Assembly: GCA_937922675.1 (NCBI GenBank)
Contig: CALAJN010000014.1
Coordinates: forward strand, 1-64,000
Direction: 5' to 3'
From: an uncultured Granulosicoccaceae bacterium
GTDB taxonomy: Bacteria; Pseudomonadota; Gammaproteobacteria; Granulosicoccales; Granulosicoccaceae
DNA length: 64,000 nucleotides
Shown: positions 53,889 to 63,443 of the stretch, in pieces
How the letters are laid out: each line of letters opens with the position of its first letter
Numbering within the stretch: the stretch's first letter is position 1
The notes under the pieces: model-generated
The model's database searches: none
What the model was told of the DNA's origin: nothing
The model's input: the letters and a program-made list of their open reading frames with translations, nothing else
Program-made: the position numbers and the translations under genes

Positions 53889-55961
53889 TCAAGCGAGCGC
53901 TGGTGCATCACCGCCGATATTGGCAATGACTTTCAGGCGCTTGGTTTCGGCTATTTCGTTGTAGGCCAGCACTTTGAGTAGTGGCACGGTTTGACGAATC
54001 AGTGCCGCCAATGGGGGCCTGAGTGCAGGGTTGACGAGCAACACCGCGGGTTCGCCATTGACGTCCTGACGCCTGACACTGTCTGCCAGGGATTCATGCA
54101 GACGCTCGGCAAGGCCAGGCTCGATACCAAGGCCGCCTGAGCCACCGGTTTCGACTGACTTCAGGCACAGCTGCTCGAGTTCAGCGTCCAGGGTGATGAC
54201 AGGCAAAGTCTCTGAGAAGCCGTTGAGCTCGGATGTGATCAGACGGCGCAGCGCAACCCGCACAGCTGCTGTCAACTCAACCACATCGGTTGTGTTGGCG
54301 CCCCTTTCTGCAAGGGTTTCAGCAATGGTGCGCAGGTCACGCAGGGGGATACCTTCCTCAAGCAGGTTCTGCATCACCTTGACTACGACTGGCAGGGCCA
54401 GAGACTTCGGCACGAGATCCTCCACTAAACGGGGTGCGCTCTTCGCCAGCACATCGAGTAGCTCCTGCACCTCCTGGTGACCGAGCAAGCTACCCGCGTG
54501 CTGTTGAACTAGCTTTGAGAGGTGAGTCGCGATTACCGTGCCTGCGTCGACCACCGTGTAACCTGTTGCACGGGCCCGCTCGGCCATGCCAGGCTCAATC
54601 CAGACAGCCTCCATACCGTAGGCCGGGTCGTTGGTGGCGATACCCGGCAGACTGCCGAGCCCAAGGCCACCCATGGCGAGCTCGCGGTCGGGGTAGATAT
54701 CAGCCTCACCCTCGACGACACCGAGTATCTTGATACGGTAACGCGTCGGCTCGAGGTCAAGATTGTCGCGAATGTGCACCGGCGCCACCAGAAAGCCGAG
54801 TTGCTCTGTGAGCTTCCTGCGCACCGCGCGTATCCGATCCGGCAGTTTTCCACCGCGATTGGTATCCACCAAGGCGATAAGGCCGTATCCCACTTCCAGA
54901 TCCAACATGCCAGTGGGTACAACGTCCGACCACTCAAGCTCTCGAGTCTTGGCGTCCTCAGGTGCTACCTCGGGCTCGCTGTCATCCGCAGCATCGGCCG
55001 TTGTCGTGCGCTTCCAGGCAAAAATCGCAAGACCCGCTCCCAGTGTCAAAAACACCAGGTTGGGCATGCCGGGTATCAGACCCAGCGCCAACACCACACC
55101 CGCAGTCACACTCAAGGCCCGACGGTCATCAAACAACTGGGCAGAGATCTCGTGCGACATATCCTCGGTGGCCGACACTCTGGTGACGATAACCGCAGTT
55201 CCCATGGACAACAACAAGGAGGGGATCTGTGCTACCAGACCATCACCAATGGTCAACAACGTGTAGTTGTGTACCGCGGTATCAAAGCTCAATCCATGTT
55301 GCCCCATGCCAATGGCAAACCCGCCGGCAATGTTGATAAACAGAACCAGCAAGCCCGCTATCGCATCCCCTTTGACAAACTTGCTCGCACCGTCCATCGA
55401 GCCGTAGAAATCCGCTTCTCGAGCGATGTCAGCCCGGCGTTCTCCAGCCGCTTTTTGATCCAGAAGACCCGCATTCAAGTCGGCGTCTATGGCCATCTGC
55501 TTACCCGGCATGGCATCGAGCACAAATCGCGCACTGACCTCAGACACGCGCCCGGCACCTTTGGTGACAACAACAAAGTTGATGATTACCAAAATGGCGA
55601 AGACAACCAGACCAACCGCATAGTTGCCACCGACAACAAAATCGCCAAAGGACTCGATAACAGCTCCCGCAGACGCAGTCCCTGTATGTCCTTCAAGCAA
55701 GACAATCCGGGTTGAGGCGACGTTTAGTGACAGACGCATCATGGTTGCGCCAAGCAGAACGGTAGGAAAGGCGGAGAACTCCAGCGGACGCGGCGTGTAC
55801 ACCGTCATCAGCAGCACTATCAAGGACAGAGCAATATTGAACGTGAACAGAAAATCCAGACCCAGCGGTGGCACTGGTAAAACCATCATCACCAGCATGA
55901 GCAGGATCAGCAGAGGCGTACCCAGGCCTGCGGTCCTCAACTCATCAAACAAGGATTTCAT
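53889..55961 (-). CDS. flhA: Flagellar export gate protein FlhA
   Basis: A 690-residue protein with about eight N-terminal membrane helices (LLILLMLVMMVLPVPPLGLD, FNIALSLIVLLMTVYTPRPL) and a large cytoplasmic domain (FLVAPVHIRDNLDLEPTRYR, GVEIAT-like region, VLTHLSE-like TVIATHLSKLVQQHAGSLLG). The conserved FHIPEP-region equivalent lies in EVSARFVLDAMPGKQMAIDA with DLNAGLL. It forms the nonameric ring that receives chaperone-substrate complexes. Its start overlaps the flhB stop by four bases. Confidence 0.96.
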   Translation of the reverse strand: MKSLFDELRTAGLGTPLLILLMLVMMVLPVPPLGLDFLFTFNIALSLIVLLMTVYTPRPLEFSAFPTVLLGATMMRLSLNVASTRIVLLEGHTGTASAGAVIESFGDFVVGGNYAVGLVVFAILVIINFVVVTKGAGRVSEVSARFVLDAMPGKQMAIDADLNAGLLDQKAAGERRADIAREADFYGSMDGASKFVKGDAIAGLLVLFINIAGGFAIGMGQHGLSFDTAVHNYTLLTIGDGLVAQIPSLLLSMGTAVIVTRVSATEDMSHEISAQLFDDRRALSVTAGVVLALGLIPGMPNLVFLTLGAGLAIFAWKRTTTADAADDSEPEVAPEDAKTRELEWSDVVPTGMLDLEVGYGLIALVDTNRGGKLPDRIRAVRRKLTEQLGFLVAPVHIRDNLDLEPTRYRIKILGVVEGEADIYPDRELAMGGLGLGSLPGIATNDPAYGMEAVWIEPGMAERARATGYTVVDAGTVIATHLSKLVQQHAGSLLGHQEVQELLDVLAKSAPRLVEDLVPKSLALPVVVKVMQNLLEEGIPLRDLRTIAETLAERGANTTDVVELTAAVRVALRRLITSELNGFSETLPVITLDAELEQLCLKSVETGGSGGLGIEPGLAERLHESLADSVRRQDVNGEPAVLLVNPALRPPLAALIRQTVPLLKVLAYNEIAETKRLKVIANIGGDAPALA

Positions 55962-57067
55962 CGCTTGCTACCTCTAGTGTCGGCTGAGCCAGGTCTGTTC
56001 AGGTGCCGACGTGCCCCGTTGAACAATGTTGCGAGAATCTCCGCAACGGCCACATACAGTTCTGTAGGAATGCTGTGCCCCACTTCCACATTTGCATGCA
56101 GGTTTCGGGCTAATGGTGGATCCCTGTGGATGGGTACACGCGATTCTGTTGCGATCACACGAATACGCATCGCTAGATGATCAACTCCCTTGGCAACAAC
56201 TACCGGCGCGTCATCTTCAGGGCCGTATCTCAGAGCAACCGCATAGTGCGTCGGGTTGACAATGATCACATCCGCTGACGGAACATCGAGCAACATGCGT
56301 CTTTGTGACACCGCCTGCTGCAGGCTACGAATCTTGGCCTTGACCTCCGGATTACCGGACATCTCCTTGTTCTCTTCCTTGACTTCCTGCAAGGACATGC
56401 GCAGCTTTTTCGCATGTTGCAGTTTCTGCCAGGGAACATCTCCGGCAGCAACAAGAATGAGGACAACAGTCATGGCCAACATCAGCTCCAGCAACAAGCT
56501 GAAGGTCTCACGCAAGGCAAAGCCCAACGGCATACGACCCAACGCTATGTAATCGGCAACACGGGTGCTGAACATGATCCAGCCAACAAATCCAAGAAAT
56601 ATGACTTTTGCCAGGCCTTTGACCAACTCACCCAGTCCTTGTGGCCCCAGGACACGCGCCATACCCTTGATGGGATTGAGCCGGGTGAAGTCCGGAGCAA
56701 CTCCTTTCTTGCTGAAGATCCAACCGCCAAACAATGGCGTTGAGGCGATCATGACAACGAACATCAGCGCCAGAAAGGGAGCGATGATGATCAGAGATTC
56801 CATCAACAGATCGAGCAAGGCATTGACCAAGGCACTCTCGGAAAGATCTCGGCCGGGTTCAATAGTCCAGGTGCGAACTGCAACGCGGCCAAAGGCATCA
56901 AACATCGCAGGTGCGAAAACGACCATGCCACCAATCGCTGCCAACATGCCAAGCGCGGTACCCAGTTCACGCGAGCGCGGTACATCACCCTTCTGGCGCG
57001 CATCATCAAGACGTTTGGCCGTCGCCTCCTGTGTGCGTTCCTGAGCGCTATCGCCACCGGCTGCCAT
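55958..57067 (-). CDS. flhB: Flagellar export switch protein FlhB
   Basis: A 369-residue protein with four membrane helices and a cytoplasmic domain with the autocleavage site NPTH (VIIVNPTHYAVALRY). Cleavage between Asn and Pro switches export from hook to filament proteins, together with FliK. The N-terminal QERTQEATAKRLDDARQKGD stretch is typical. It lies between fliR (1 base) and flhA (overlap). Confidence 0.96.
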   Translation of the reverse strand: MAAGGDSAQERTQEATAKRLDDARQKGDVPRSRELGTALGMLAAIGGMVVFAPAMFDAFGRVAVRTWTIEPGRDLSESALVNALLDLLMESLIIIAPFLALMFVVMIASTPLFGGWIFSKKGVAPDFTRLNPIKGMARVLGPQGLGELVKGLAKVIFLGFVGWIMFSTRVADYIALGRMPLGFALRETFSLLLELMLAMTVVLILVAAGDVPWQKLQHAKKLRMSLQEVKEENKEMSGNPEVKAKIRSLQQAVSQRRMLLDVPSADVIIVNPTHYAVALRYGPEDDAPVVVAKGVDHLAMRIRVIATESRVPIHRDPPLARNLHANVEVGHSIPTELYVAVAEILATLFNGARRHLNRPGSADTRGSKR

Positions 57068-57068
57068 G

Positions 57069-57854
57069 TCAGGGCTCCAACACCGCGCGTATGTCAGGCA
57101 TCATGTCTTCCAGCAAACGCTCAAAGGTTTCACCGAAACCGCCAAGTGTCAGCAGAATCGCCAGGAAGCCTACGGTCATTGTGACGGGGAAACCGACGGA
57201 GAACAAATTCAGCTGGGGCGCAGAACGTGTCATCACACCCATAGCGAGGTTTGCCGCAAGCATGGCTGCAAGCGCGGGCAAGGCAATCGCAAGAGCGCCT
57301 TTGAATACCATCGCACTCCAGTTCGCAAGAGCCCACATCGAATCTGTTGCCAATGGCTGCCCTACTGGTAGCCACACAAAGCTATCGACAACCAGTCCAA
57401 GCACCGCATGGTGCGCATCAAGAGCGAGAAACAACAGGGTCGCTACAAGCAGATAGAATTGACTGACGGTGGGTACCTGTATCCCGTTGGCCGGATCATT
57501 CATCAAGGCAAAACCAAGACCCATTGTTACCGCGATACTCTCGCCGGCGACCAGCACTGCGTTGAACACCATCAGTACCATGAGGCCGGTAGCGACACCG
57601 ATGATGATCTGCTGCAAACTCACCACCATCGCCTCCGCTGACAATGCCGGTAGAACAGGCATAGCCGCTGTATCGAGCACAGGCAGTACGAGAATCGTGA
57701 TAGCCAGCGCAAGTGCAACTCGGATGCGTACTGGCACCTCCGAGCCACCCAATACAGGCATCACTGCAAACACAGCAGAGATGCGAAAAAACGGCCACAG
57801 AAAGCTCGCGAGAGCCGCACCGATCTGATCTGCATTTAAGACAAGAGGCGACAT
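57069..57854 (-). CDS. fliR: Flagellar export gate protein FliR
   Basis: A 261-residue membrane protein with about six hydrophobic segments, including FLWPFFRISAVFAVMPVLGG, QQIIIGVATGLMVLMVFNAV and APQLNLFSVGFPVTMTVGFL. These match FliR, which joins FliP and FliQ in the export pore. It is seven bases from fliQ. Confidence 0.94.
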   Translation of the reverse strand: MSPLVLNADQIGAALASFLWPFFRISAVFAVMPVLGGSEVPVRIRVALALAITILVLPVLDTAAMPVLPALSAEAMVVSLQQIIIGVATGLMVLMVFNAVLVAGESIAVTMGLGFALMNDPANGIQVPTVSQFYLLVATLLFLALDAHHAVLGLVVDSFVWLPVGQPLATDSMWALANWSAMVFKGALAIALPALAAMLAANLAMGVMTRSAPQLNLFSVGFPVTMTVGFLAILLTLGGFGETFERLLEDMMPDIRAVLEP

Positions 57855-57861
57855 CGCGTTC

Positions 57862-58137
57862 CTAAGACCCGATCGATCTTGGTATCACTTCGACAATCAT
57901 TAACCTTGTGTAGTCGAGCAAGGTCGACAACATCCACGGTGCTGTTGCCAACAAGGCAACAAACATCGCCAACAGTTTTGGTATGAAGCTCAACGTTTGC
58001 TCGTTGATCTGGGTTGCTGCCTGAAACAAACCAACAAGCAGACCTGTGGCAAGAGCTGCCAACAACATCGGGGCGGACAGTAAAACTGTCACACCCAGTG
58101 CGTCGCGCCCTATGGTGAGTACCGTATCGGGTGTCAT
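57862..58137 (-). CDS. fliQ: Flagellar export gate protein FliQ
   Basis: The 91-residue protein has two membrane helices (VTVLLSAPMLLAALATGLLV and LAMFVALLATAPWMLSTLLD) joined by GLFQAATQINEQTLSFIPKL, the classic FliQ loop. It is part of the FliPQR pore. The gene sits three bases after fliP. Confidence 0.95.
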   Translation of the reverse strand: MTPDTVLTIGRDALGVTVLLSAPMLLAALATGLLVGLFQAATQINEQTLSFIPKLLAMFVALLATAPWMLSTLLDYTRLMIVEVIPRSIGS

Positions 58138-58140
58138 GGT

Positions 58141-58917
58141 CTAGATCTCGAAACTACCGGCAAGTGATCCCAACACCAGATTCCAGCCATCAACCAATAC
58201 AAACAGCATCAACTTGAACGGTAGCGAGACAATTAATGGAGACAACATCATCATCCCCATCGACATCAATACACTGGCCACTACCAGGTCGATTATCAGA
58301 AAAGGTACAAACAGAAGAAATCCAATCTGGAAAGCCGTCTTGAGTTCACTGGTGACAAATGAGGGCACCAGCACCCAGAACGACACGTCTTCGGGTCCAT
58401 TGACATCGGAGGCTCGCGACATGGACAGGAACAATTCCAGATCAGCTGAGCGTGTCTGCCCCAGCATGAAGGTGCGCAGGGGCTCAGACGCTGCCGCCAG
58501 AGCGGTACCCGCATCCATCTCCTCTGCCAGATACGGCTCAACGGCCGTCACATACACCTCGGTAAATACTGGCTGCATGATGAAGATGGTCAAAAAGAGA
58601 GCTAGTCCGATCAGCACCTGATTTGATGGCGTCTGCGCGGTTCCAAGCGCGGTACGCAAGATGCCAAGCACTATCGCTATCCGGGTAAACGAGGTCATCA
58701 ACAAGACCATGGCTGGCAGCAGGGTCAGCAGGGTCATCAAGGCCAGTGCCTGCAGACTCAGACTCCATGTCTGAGCACCATCAGGGCCGGTCTGTATGTT
58801 GATCGCCTCAAGCCCTGCCTGCGCACCAGCGACACTGGACGCCAGCAAGGTCAATAGGCCCACAACCAGCGCAAGACAATGGCGCCTGTACGCGCACCGG
58901 AGCCATTGCATGTTCAC
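58141..58917 (-). CDS. fliP: Flagellar export gate protein FliP
   Basis: A 258-residue protein with a cleaved signal peptide ([20 protein letters not shown]) and four membrane helices. [40 protein letters not shown] and [20 protein letters not shown] with [20 protein letters not shown] are strict FliP motifs. It starts at GTG 58917 overlapping the fliO stop (GTGA), or at the ATG two codons later. Confidence 0.95.
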   Translation of the reverse strand: MNMQWLRCAYRRHCLALVVGLLTLLASSVAGAQAGLEAINIQTGPDGAQTWSLSLQALALMTLLTLLPAMVLLMTSFTRIAIVLGILRTALGTAQTPSNQVLIGLALFLTIFIMQPVFTEVYVTAVEPYLAEEMDAGTALAAASEPLRTFMLGQTRSADLELFLSMSRASDVNGPEDVSFWVLVPSFVTSELKTAFQIGFLLFVPFLIIDLVVASVLMSMGMMMLSPLIVSLPFKLMLFVLVDGWNLVLGSLAGSFEI

Positions 58918-59345
58918 TTGACCCCCTGTCGCTTGACCGCAGCGACGAGCCGGCGTGCAAATTCGCCTGCATCCATGCTTGTGGCAGTGTCATCAGTCAT
59001 GAGTGGCGAATCAAGGACATGTACGCGCTCAATCCGCGATGGCGTGACGCCCAGCATCAATTGCTCATGACCTGTGGACACAACGATTAGCCGTTCACGA
59101 TGACCCAGTGGCAGTGTTGCAACCACCTTCAGGCTTCCAACTCCACCGCTGCGCGCCTGTTGCAGTCCAGACATCATTTTTGCGCATACCCAGAACACGA
59201 GCAGCACAAGCACCAAAGCTCCAGCAAGCTTGGCGAGTGTCTGCAAGGGACTAGCAGCGAGGCTGCTTCCGGTATCTGCCCACACAGGAGCGGATACCAG
59301 TGTGGCAAGGGCAACAATGCCCATGGTTTGAATTTTCAGTGCCAT
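58914..59345 (-). CDS. fliO: Flagellar biosynthesis protein FliO
   Basis: The 143-residue protein starts at ATG 59345 ([20 protein letters not shown]), giving a signal-like helix, then a second membrane helix ([20 protein letters not shown]) and a cytoplasmic domain with [20 protein letters not shown] and [18 protein letters not shown]. FliO helps assemble the FliP ring. The frame is open 29 codons farther upstream without family features. Confidence 0.88.
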   Translation of the reverse strand: MALKIQTMGIVALATLVSAPVWADTGSSLAASPLQTLAKLAGALVLVLLVFWVCAKMMSGLQQARSGGVGSLKVVATLPLGHRERLIVVSTGHEQLMLGVTPSRIERVHVLDSPLMTDDTATSMDAGEFARRLVAAVKRQGVK

Positions 59346-59473
59346 ACCTTGTTCCCTCGAATCGGCCGGTCGCCTCTGGCGTCCGCTTCTACTACTGTTC
59401 GTACAGATCGTTCTGCTCAGGGTTTTGCACACATACCTTGCGTGTCCCTTGCTACTACGTGCTTATGCTGTAT

Positions 59474-59980
59474 TCACGCAACCTTATTGAGTCGCTCACT
59501 TGGACTGATGACATCAGTCAAACGAATACCGAATCGCTCACCGACGACAACGGCCTCCCCGTGTGCGACCAAGGTGCCATTGACCAATACGTCCATCGGC
59601 TCATCGGTCATGCGTTGCAACTCGACAATCGAGCCCTTTCCAAGACTCAACAACTCACCGATCGTCAATCGCGTGCGGCCAATCTCCATCGACAGATTCA
59701 CGGGAATGTCGAGAATCATGTCGATGTCGGTAGGCAGCGCTGTCGTACGCTCTACCGGGGGAGACAAGATGGGTGAAGCAGAGTCTCTGCGCACCTTCTC
59801 GACCGGAGCTTCAGCTACCGCATCCGCAACTGCTTCACCAACCTGTGCGGTATCGCCTGCGGCCTCAGCATCGGTGGCCTCAACCTCAGGTGTATTTTCA
59901 CTCCCGGCTTCAGCGGCTTCTTGAGTTTGCGCATCAGTCGGGTCCTCTTCCGGTACTCGAGCTGCACTTTCCTGATTCAT
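59474..59980 (-). CDS. fliN: Flagellar motor switch protein FliN
   Basis: The 168-residue product starts at ATG 59980, overlapping the fliM stop (ATGA). An ATG nine codons upstream lies inside fliM and is less likely. Residues about 90-168 form the SpoA domain: ILDIPVNLSMEIGRTRLTIG, ELLSLGKGSIVELQRMTDEP and HGEAVVVGERFGIRLTDVIS. The preceding 80 residues are a long acidic Ala/Glu-rich extension. FliN builds the bottom of the C ring and docks the FliH/FliI export complex. A 128-base gap separates it from fliO. Confidence 0.93.
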   Translation of the reverse strand: MNQESAARVPEEDPTDAQTQEAAEAGSENTPEVEATDAEAAGDTAQVGEAVADAVAEAPVEKVRRDSASPILSPPVERTTALPTDIDMILDIPVNLSMEIGRTRLTIGELLSLGKGSIVELQRMTDEPMDVLVNGTLVAHGEAVVVGERFGIRLTDVISPSERLNKVA

Positions 59981-60873
59981 GGCTGGTCGCGCTCCGGTAG
60001 ATGCCATCGAGACAGACTTGCCGACACTCGGCCGTTGGTCTGTCCTACACGCGCATCAAACAAGGGTTTCGCTCCGGTACGAAAAGACACGGTCTCCACA
60101 TCACGTAGGGGTATGAAATCCCCCACCTTCAGTGCCCTAACCTGACGTAATGACAAGCGTGTCTCGGCGAGCACACCACGGACCTCCAGATCACAATCGA
60201 GAAGACCTTCCCGCAAACCAGCCTCAAAAAGTTGATCACGCACCGGTAAGCTGACATCGACGCTGGACAGTCTTTCAGAGAACGGTTCCAGCATGCCTGC
60301 TGCATAAATCAGATGACACATCGTCTCGCAACGACCGATGTTCATCTTCATGCCGCAGTCGACGATGATCTCGCTGGGTTTGCGTTCACCGAGCTGCTCG
60401 GGCTTGCTACAGCGAATAAATTCCGGACTGATCTGCTCAAGGTCTGTCCAGATGTTTTTCAATGAGCCGCACAAGGCATCAATCAGCAGTTCCAGCGCGC
60501 GACGCTCGGTTCGTGAAAGCTCGAGGACCGGCGCATCATCGGCACGCTCGGTCACTTCTCCGATACCGCCAAACCAGACATCAACTAGCGCTGGCACCAG
60601 TGTCGGTGGAACACAGAAGAGAGCCACTCCAGGTAGAGGAGCCAGCGAGAGCTCACAGATCAAGGCATCGGAGTCGAGCAACTCATGAAGTTCTGACTGG
60701 TGAATACGTTGCGACTCAAGTGCTTCACCTGTGGCCACAAAACGAAACCGTGTACCAAGTTCCTCCATCACACCTGCGACGAGCTTGCGATTCATCGACT
60801 CGAAGATTGGCCAGTCGTTGGACAGTCGATGGTCCGGACGGGCAAAATCGTATATGGCAGCGGACTGTGTCAT
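59977..60873 (-). CDS. fliM: Flagellar motor switch protein FliM without the usual N-terminal CheY-binding peptide
   Basis: The 298-residue protein has the middle CheC-like domain (YDFARPDHRLSNDWPIFESM, VWFGGIGEVTE) and the C-terminal SpoA domain (VRALKVGDFIPLRDVETVSF). In ordinary FliM about 40 residues with an LSQxEIDALL peptide, the CheY-P site, come before the YDF segment. Here YDF is at residue 8. The ATG at 60873 is the only start: reading upstream in frame to fliL gives no ATG, GTG or TTG near. The gene begins 25 bases after fliL and overlaps fliN. How CheY would signal to this switch is unclear. Confidence 0.92.
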   Translation of the reverse strand: MTQSAAIYDFARPDHRLSNDWPIFESMNRKLVAGVMEELGTRFRFVATGEALESQRIHQSELHELLDSDALICELSLAPLPGVALFCVPPTLVPALVDVWFGGIGEVTERADDAPVLELSRTERRALELLIDALCGSLKNIWTDLEQISPEFIRCSKPEQLGERKPSEIIVDCGMKMNIGRCETMCHLIYAAGMLEPFSERLSSVDVSLPVRDQLFEAGLREGLLDCDLEVRGVLAETRLSLRQVRALKVGDFIPLRDVETVSFRTGAKPLFDARVGQTNGRVSASLSRWHLPERDQP

Positions 60874-60898
60874 GTCGATACTCTCGAGCGATTCTCCG

Positions 60899-61456
60899 TC
60901 ACTGAACGACGAATCGCGTCAGAAACACATCCTTGATGCGCTCAGCGCCGTAACGTGTCGAGACGATGTCATCGATGATTGCTTTGGCCTGGTTTCGCAA
61001 TGCAATCTTTCCCTGTGCTGTTTGCAGGACAGCCGGACTCTGTTCAGAGAACATGGTCAATAGCTCGTTTCTCAGTTGCGGGTCATGCTCCAACATGGCT
61101 TCATGGCTACCCTCGTCATAGGTAGCGACAGTCAGCTCTGTCATGAGAAATGCTGCCCGTCCGGAAGAGTTTGAGCCGATATTGACGACAAACTCAGGCT
61201 GCATGGAGTAGTAGAAAACTTTCAGCGGCCCCTTGGGCAACGCAGCAGCGGCTTCAATGTCAACCAGTGGCGGCAACTCATCCTCAGTGCCCACTCCTTC
61301 CTCGCCTTCAGCAACAGGCTCTTCCTTGCCGCCGACAAGAAACATCGTTGCACCTACAGAGACACCCACCAACAACAATGCACCGACGCCGATGATCAGC
61401 ATCTTCTTCATTGATGACTTACCGCCTTCAGTTGCTTCTTCTTCTTTGTCGCTCAT
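60899..61456 (-). CDS. fliL: Flagellar basal-body protein FliL
   Basis: A 185-residue inner-membrane protein with a short cytoplasmic N-terminus, one helix (MLIIGVGALLLVGVSVGATM) and a periplasmic domain with FVVNIGSNSSGRAAFLMTEL and the closing RIKDVFLTRFVVQ. FliL surrounds the stator and affects torque. It follows fliK by 31 bases and precedes fliM by 25. Confidence 0.93.
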   Translation of the reverse strand: MSDKEEEATEGGKSSMKKMLIIGVGALLLVGVSVGATMFLVGGKEEPVAEGEEGVGTEDELPPLVDIEAAAALPKGPLKVFYYSMQPEFVVNIGSNSSGRAAFLMTELTVATYDEGSHEAMLEHDPQLRNELLTMFSEQSPAVLQTAQGKIALRNQAKAIIDDIVSTRYGAERIKDVFLTRFVVQ

Positions 61457-61487
61457 GAATCTCTTTACCTGACAAGCCCATTTGGTC

Positions 61488-63443
61488 CTACACCCAGGCG
61501 TCGATCAGCCCTTGTCCTCCAAACTCATCGCGTTGCTCGGCACGTGCAGAGCTCGCGACAACATCGCGTTCTGTTGTTTCGCCACCATCCGACTCTTCCC
61601 CGGTCGTCCACTGGCCTCCAGTGAATGCCGCACTACCCGCGTCTGTGTGTTCACCACCACTTGCGGTAGACACATCGACATGTACTGTCTCGTGACCCTG
61701 CGATGCCAGCTGCTCTCGCAGGCGCGGCACCATCGCGTCAATCAATTCCCGCGAGGCCATCTGGCTTGCAACAATCGACACACTCACCGAATCACCCTCC
61801 ATGGCAACATGGATGCTCAACGGACCAAGGCCCGCAGGCGATACGTTGACGCGCGCGTCCCGAATGTCCCCGTCGACCATCCATCGAACATTGGCCGCCA
61901 TGCCTTCAGCTGCGACGTCGCCGGTCAAACCCACCGTGCGCGGTGCAACCGATGAGGCCTGAGCGGAGTCAATGTTCGACAGGAGAGGAGCAGCACCTTC
62001 GATGCCGCGCTCAGGCACGAGATACGGGTTCCACGGCCGAGTAACATCCATCTGCAGGGGCGATGCATCGGCGACGGATACAGCGGCTCCAGTAACCAGC
62101 CTCTGACCGTCCAGACCTGAAGTGGCGTCAGCGGCTGACGATTCGCCGCTGCTATTGATGGCCGTTGCAGGAGCTACAGCAGGCGCTGCAACAGCACCTG
62201 TCGCGCCGTTTGAGACAACACCGAGGCCGGCTACGCGATCAATGTCGCCCTCTTGAAGCGCAGCAGGATCAGCCTCGACTGACCCATCCAACGGAGCCTC
62301 AGCCGCGCCCAATGAGAGGCTCGGATGAACCCCATCTACAGGCTTTGTGCGCGCACTGGACGCGGGGGTTACATCAGAGGTTACTTGCCCGGCAACAGCC
62401 ATCGCAGCGGCGGCTGCTATCGGTGCTGAAGATGCGCGAGATGGACTTGGATCAATACCAGCGCCAGAAACACCACTATCGCTTGTGCCCATCGTCGACA
62501 CGCTGACGGACTCTGTTGGGCCCAGGCTACGCAAACGGTCATTGCGTGATGGCACGGGAGACTCGCCAGTATTTTGAGCATTCGATGCCGGCAGGCCAGT
62601 AGCGTCTTCTCTCGCGTAGGCACTCGCACCCGGCCGCTCTGCTCCTCTGGTCACAGACTCGCCGGCGACAAGGTCTGCGCCTGGGTTCTCGCCTGGGTTC
62701 TCGCCTGGATTCTCGCCTGAGTTCTCACCTGGGTTCTCGCTTCGGTTCTCGCCTGCGTTCAAGCCTGGGCCTGAAGTAGAGCTAGCGTTGGTCGCTGCGG
62801 CGGCATTCGACGGATCACGCGAGAATCTTGCGGCACTATCGTGTCCGAACCTGTCATCGCTCGTCTCGGTATCTGACTGCACAACAGCGCGGCCCAGTTG
62901 TTCATGGGTCTCACTCCCGGCCCCCACGGATTCGCCACTCACAGCTTGCGTGCCCGGCAGGAGCTCGCCTGGCTCAGCCTTTGATGACTCAGCTGCCGCA
63001 GGGTTGCTTTCGTTTTCGTCTGGCAGCAGTGGATCGGGTGTCTCGCGAGTCATTTCATCGTGATCGCTTGCACCCTGAAGCGCCTGTTCGGATAGCACGT
63101 CCTCCGCTGTGTCTGCGGATCCCTGCAGCCTCAGCTCATCGCCCCTTGTCGCCTCAACAAGATTTGAGCTCCGATCGGCAGCTGTAACAGCGGCTTCTCG
63201 AGCGGCCTGTTCGGCGGACGTGTCTGCTTCTGAGCCCGTGTTTTGTTTGCGCGCCTGCTCTAGTTGAACTTCAAAGCTTGCACCCGCCACAGACGAATCT
63301 GCCGCTACCAACCCGTCGTCAAGCGCTGTGCTTCCAGCCGCCGTGGTTGACCCCGTGGCGGGTCCCGCAGCCGACACACTGACTGACGCGTTGGCGTTGA
63401 GCAGACTGACTACCGACGCTTGCTGTTGAGAGACTGCAACCAT
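61488..63443 (-). CDS. fliK: Flagellar hook-length control protein FliK
   Basis: The 651-residue secreted ruler starts at ATG 63443, which overlaps the fliJ stop (TAATG). The frame is open five codons farther. About 500 residues are low-complexity Ala/Ser/Glu/Gly sequence that includes a GENP repeat. The conserved C-terminal domain lies near 540-610: VSPAGLGPLSIHVAMEGDSV with SVSIVASQMASRELIDAMVP and RLREQLASQGHETVHVDV. The domain binds FlhB and triggers the substrate switch. The protein is long for the family, which may relate to hook length. Confidence 0.9.
   Translation of the reverse strand: MVAVSQQQASVVSLLNANASVSVSAAGPATGSTTAAGSTALDDGLVAADSSVAGASFEVQLEQARKQNTGSEADTSAEQAAREAAVTAADRSSNLVEATRGDELRLQGSADTAEDVLSEQALQGASDHDEMTRETPDPLLPDENESNPAAAESSKAEPGELLPGTQAVSGESVGAGSETHEQLGRAVVQSDTETSDDRFGHDSAARFSRDPSNAAAATNASSTSGPGLNAGENRSENPGENSGENPGENPGENPGADLVAGESVTRGAERPGASAYAREDATGLPASNAQNTGESPVPSRNDRLRSLGPTESVSVSTMGTSDSGVSGAGIDPSPSRASSAPIAAAAAMAVAGQVTSDVTPASSARTKPVDGVHPSLSLGAAEAPLDGSVEADPAALQEGDIDRVAGLGVVSNGATGAVAAPAVAPATAINSSGESSAADATSGLDGQRLVTGAAVSVADASPLQMDVTRPWNPYLVPERGIEGAAPLLSNIDSAQASSVAPRTVGLTGDVAAEGMAANVRWMVDGDIRDARVNVSPAGLGPLSIHVAMEGDSVSVSIVASQMASRELIDAMVPRLREQLASQGHETVHVDVSTASGGEHTDAGSAAFTGGQWTTGEESDGGETTERDVVASSARAEQRDEFGGQGLIDAWV
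62679..62762. repeat. Tandem 12-bp repeat (about seven units) inside fliK
   Basis: The unit GCCTGGGTTCTC on the plus strand occurs about seven times in a row with substitutions (first two copies identical). On the coding strand it gives a run of G-E-N-P-like units. Copy-number change would keep the frame and alter FliK length by four residues per unit. Confidence 0.9.

Noticed and set aside
54522-55715. A long open frame (397 codons) on the plus strand
   Set aside because: It is antisense to flhA, whose frame is fully supported by family motifs. The product is low in hydrophobic pattern and has no recognisable domain.
62679-62762. Possible CRISPR array
   Set aside because: Units are 12 bases with no spacers and lie in frame inside fliK.
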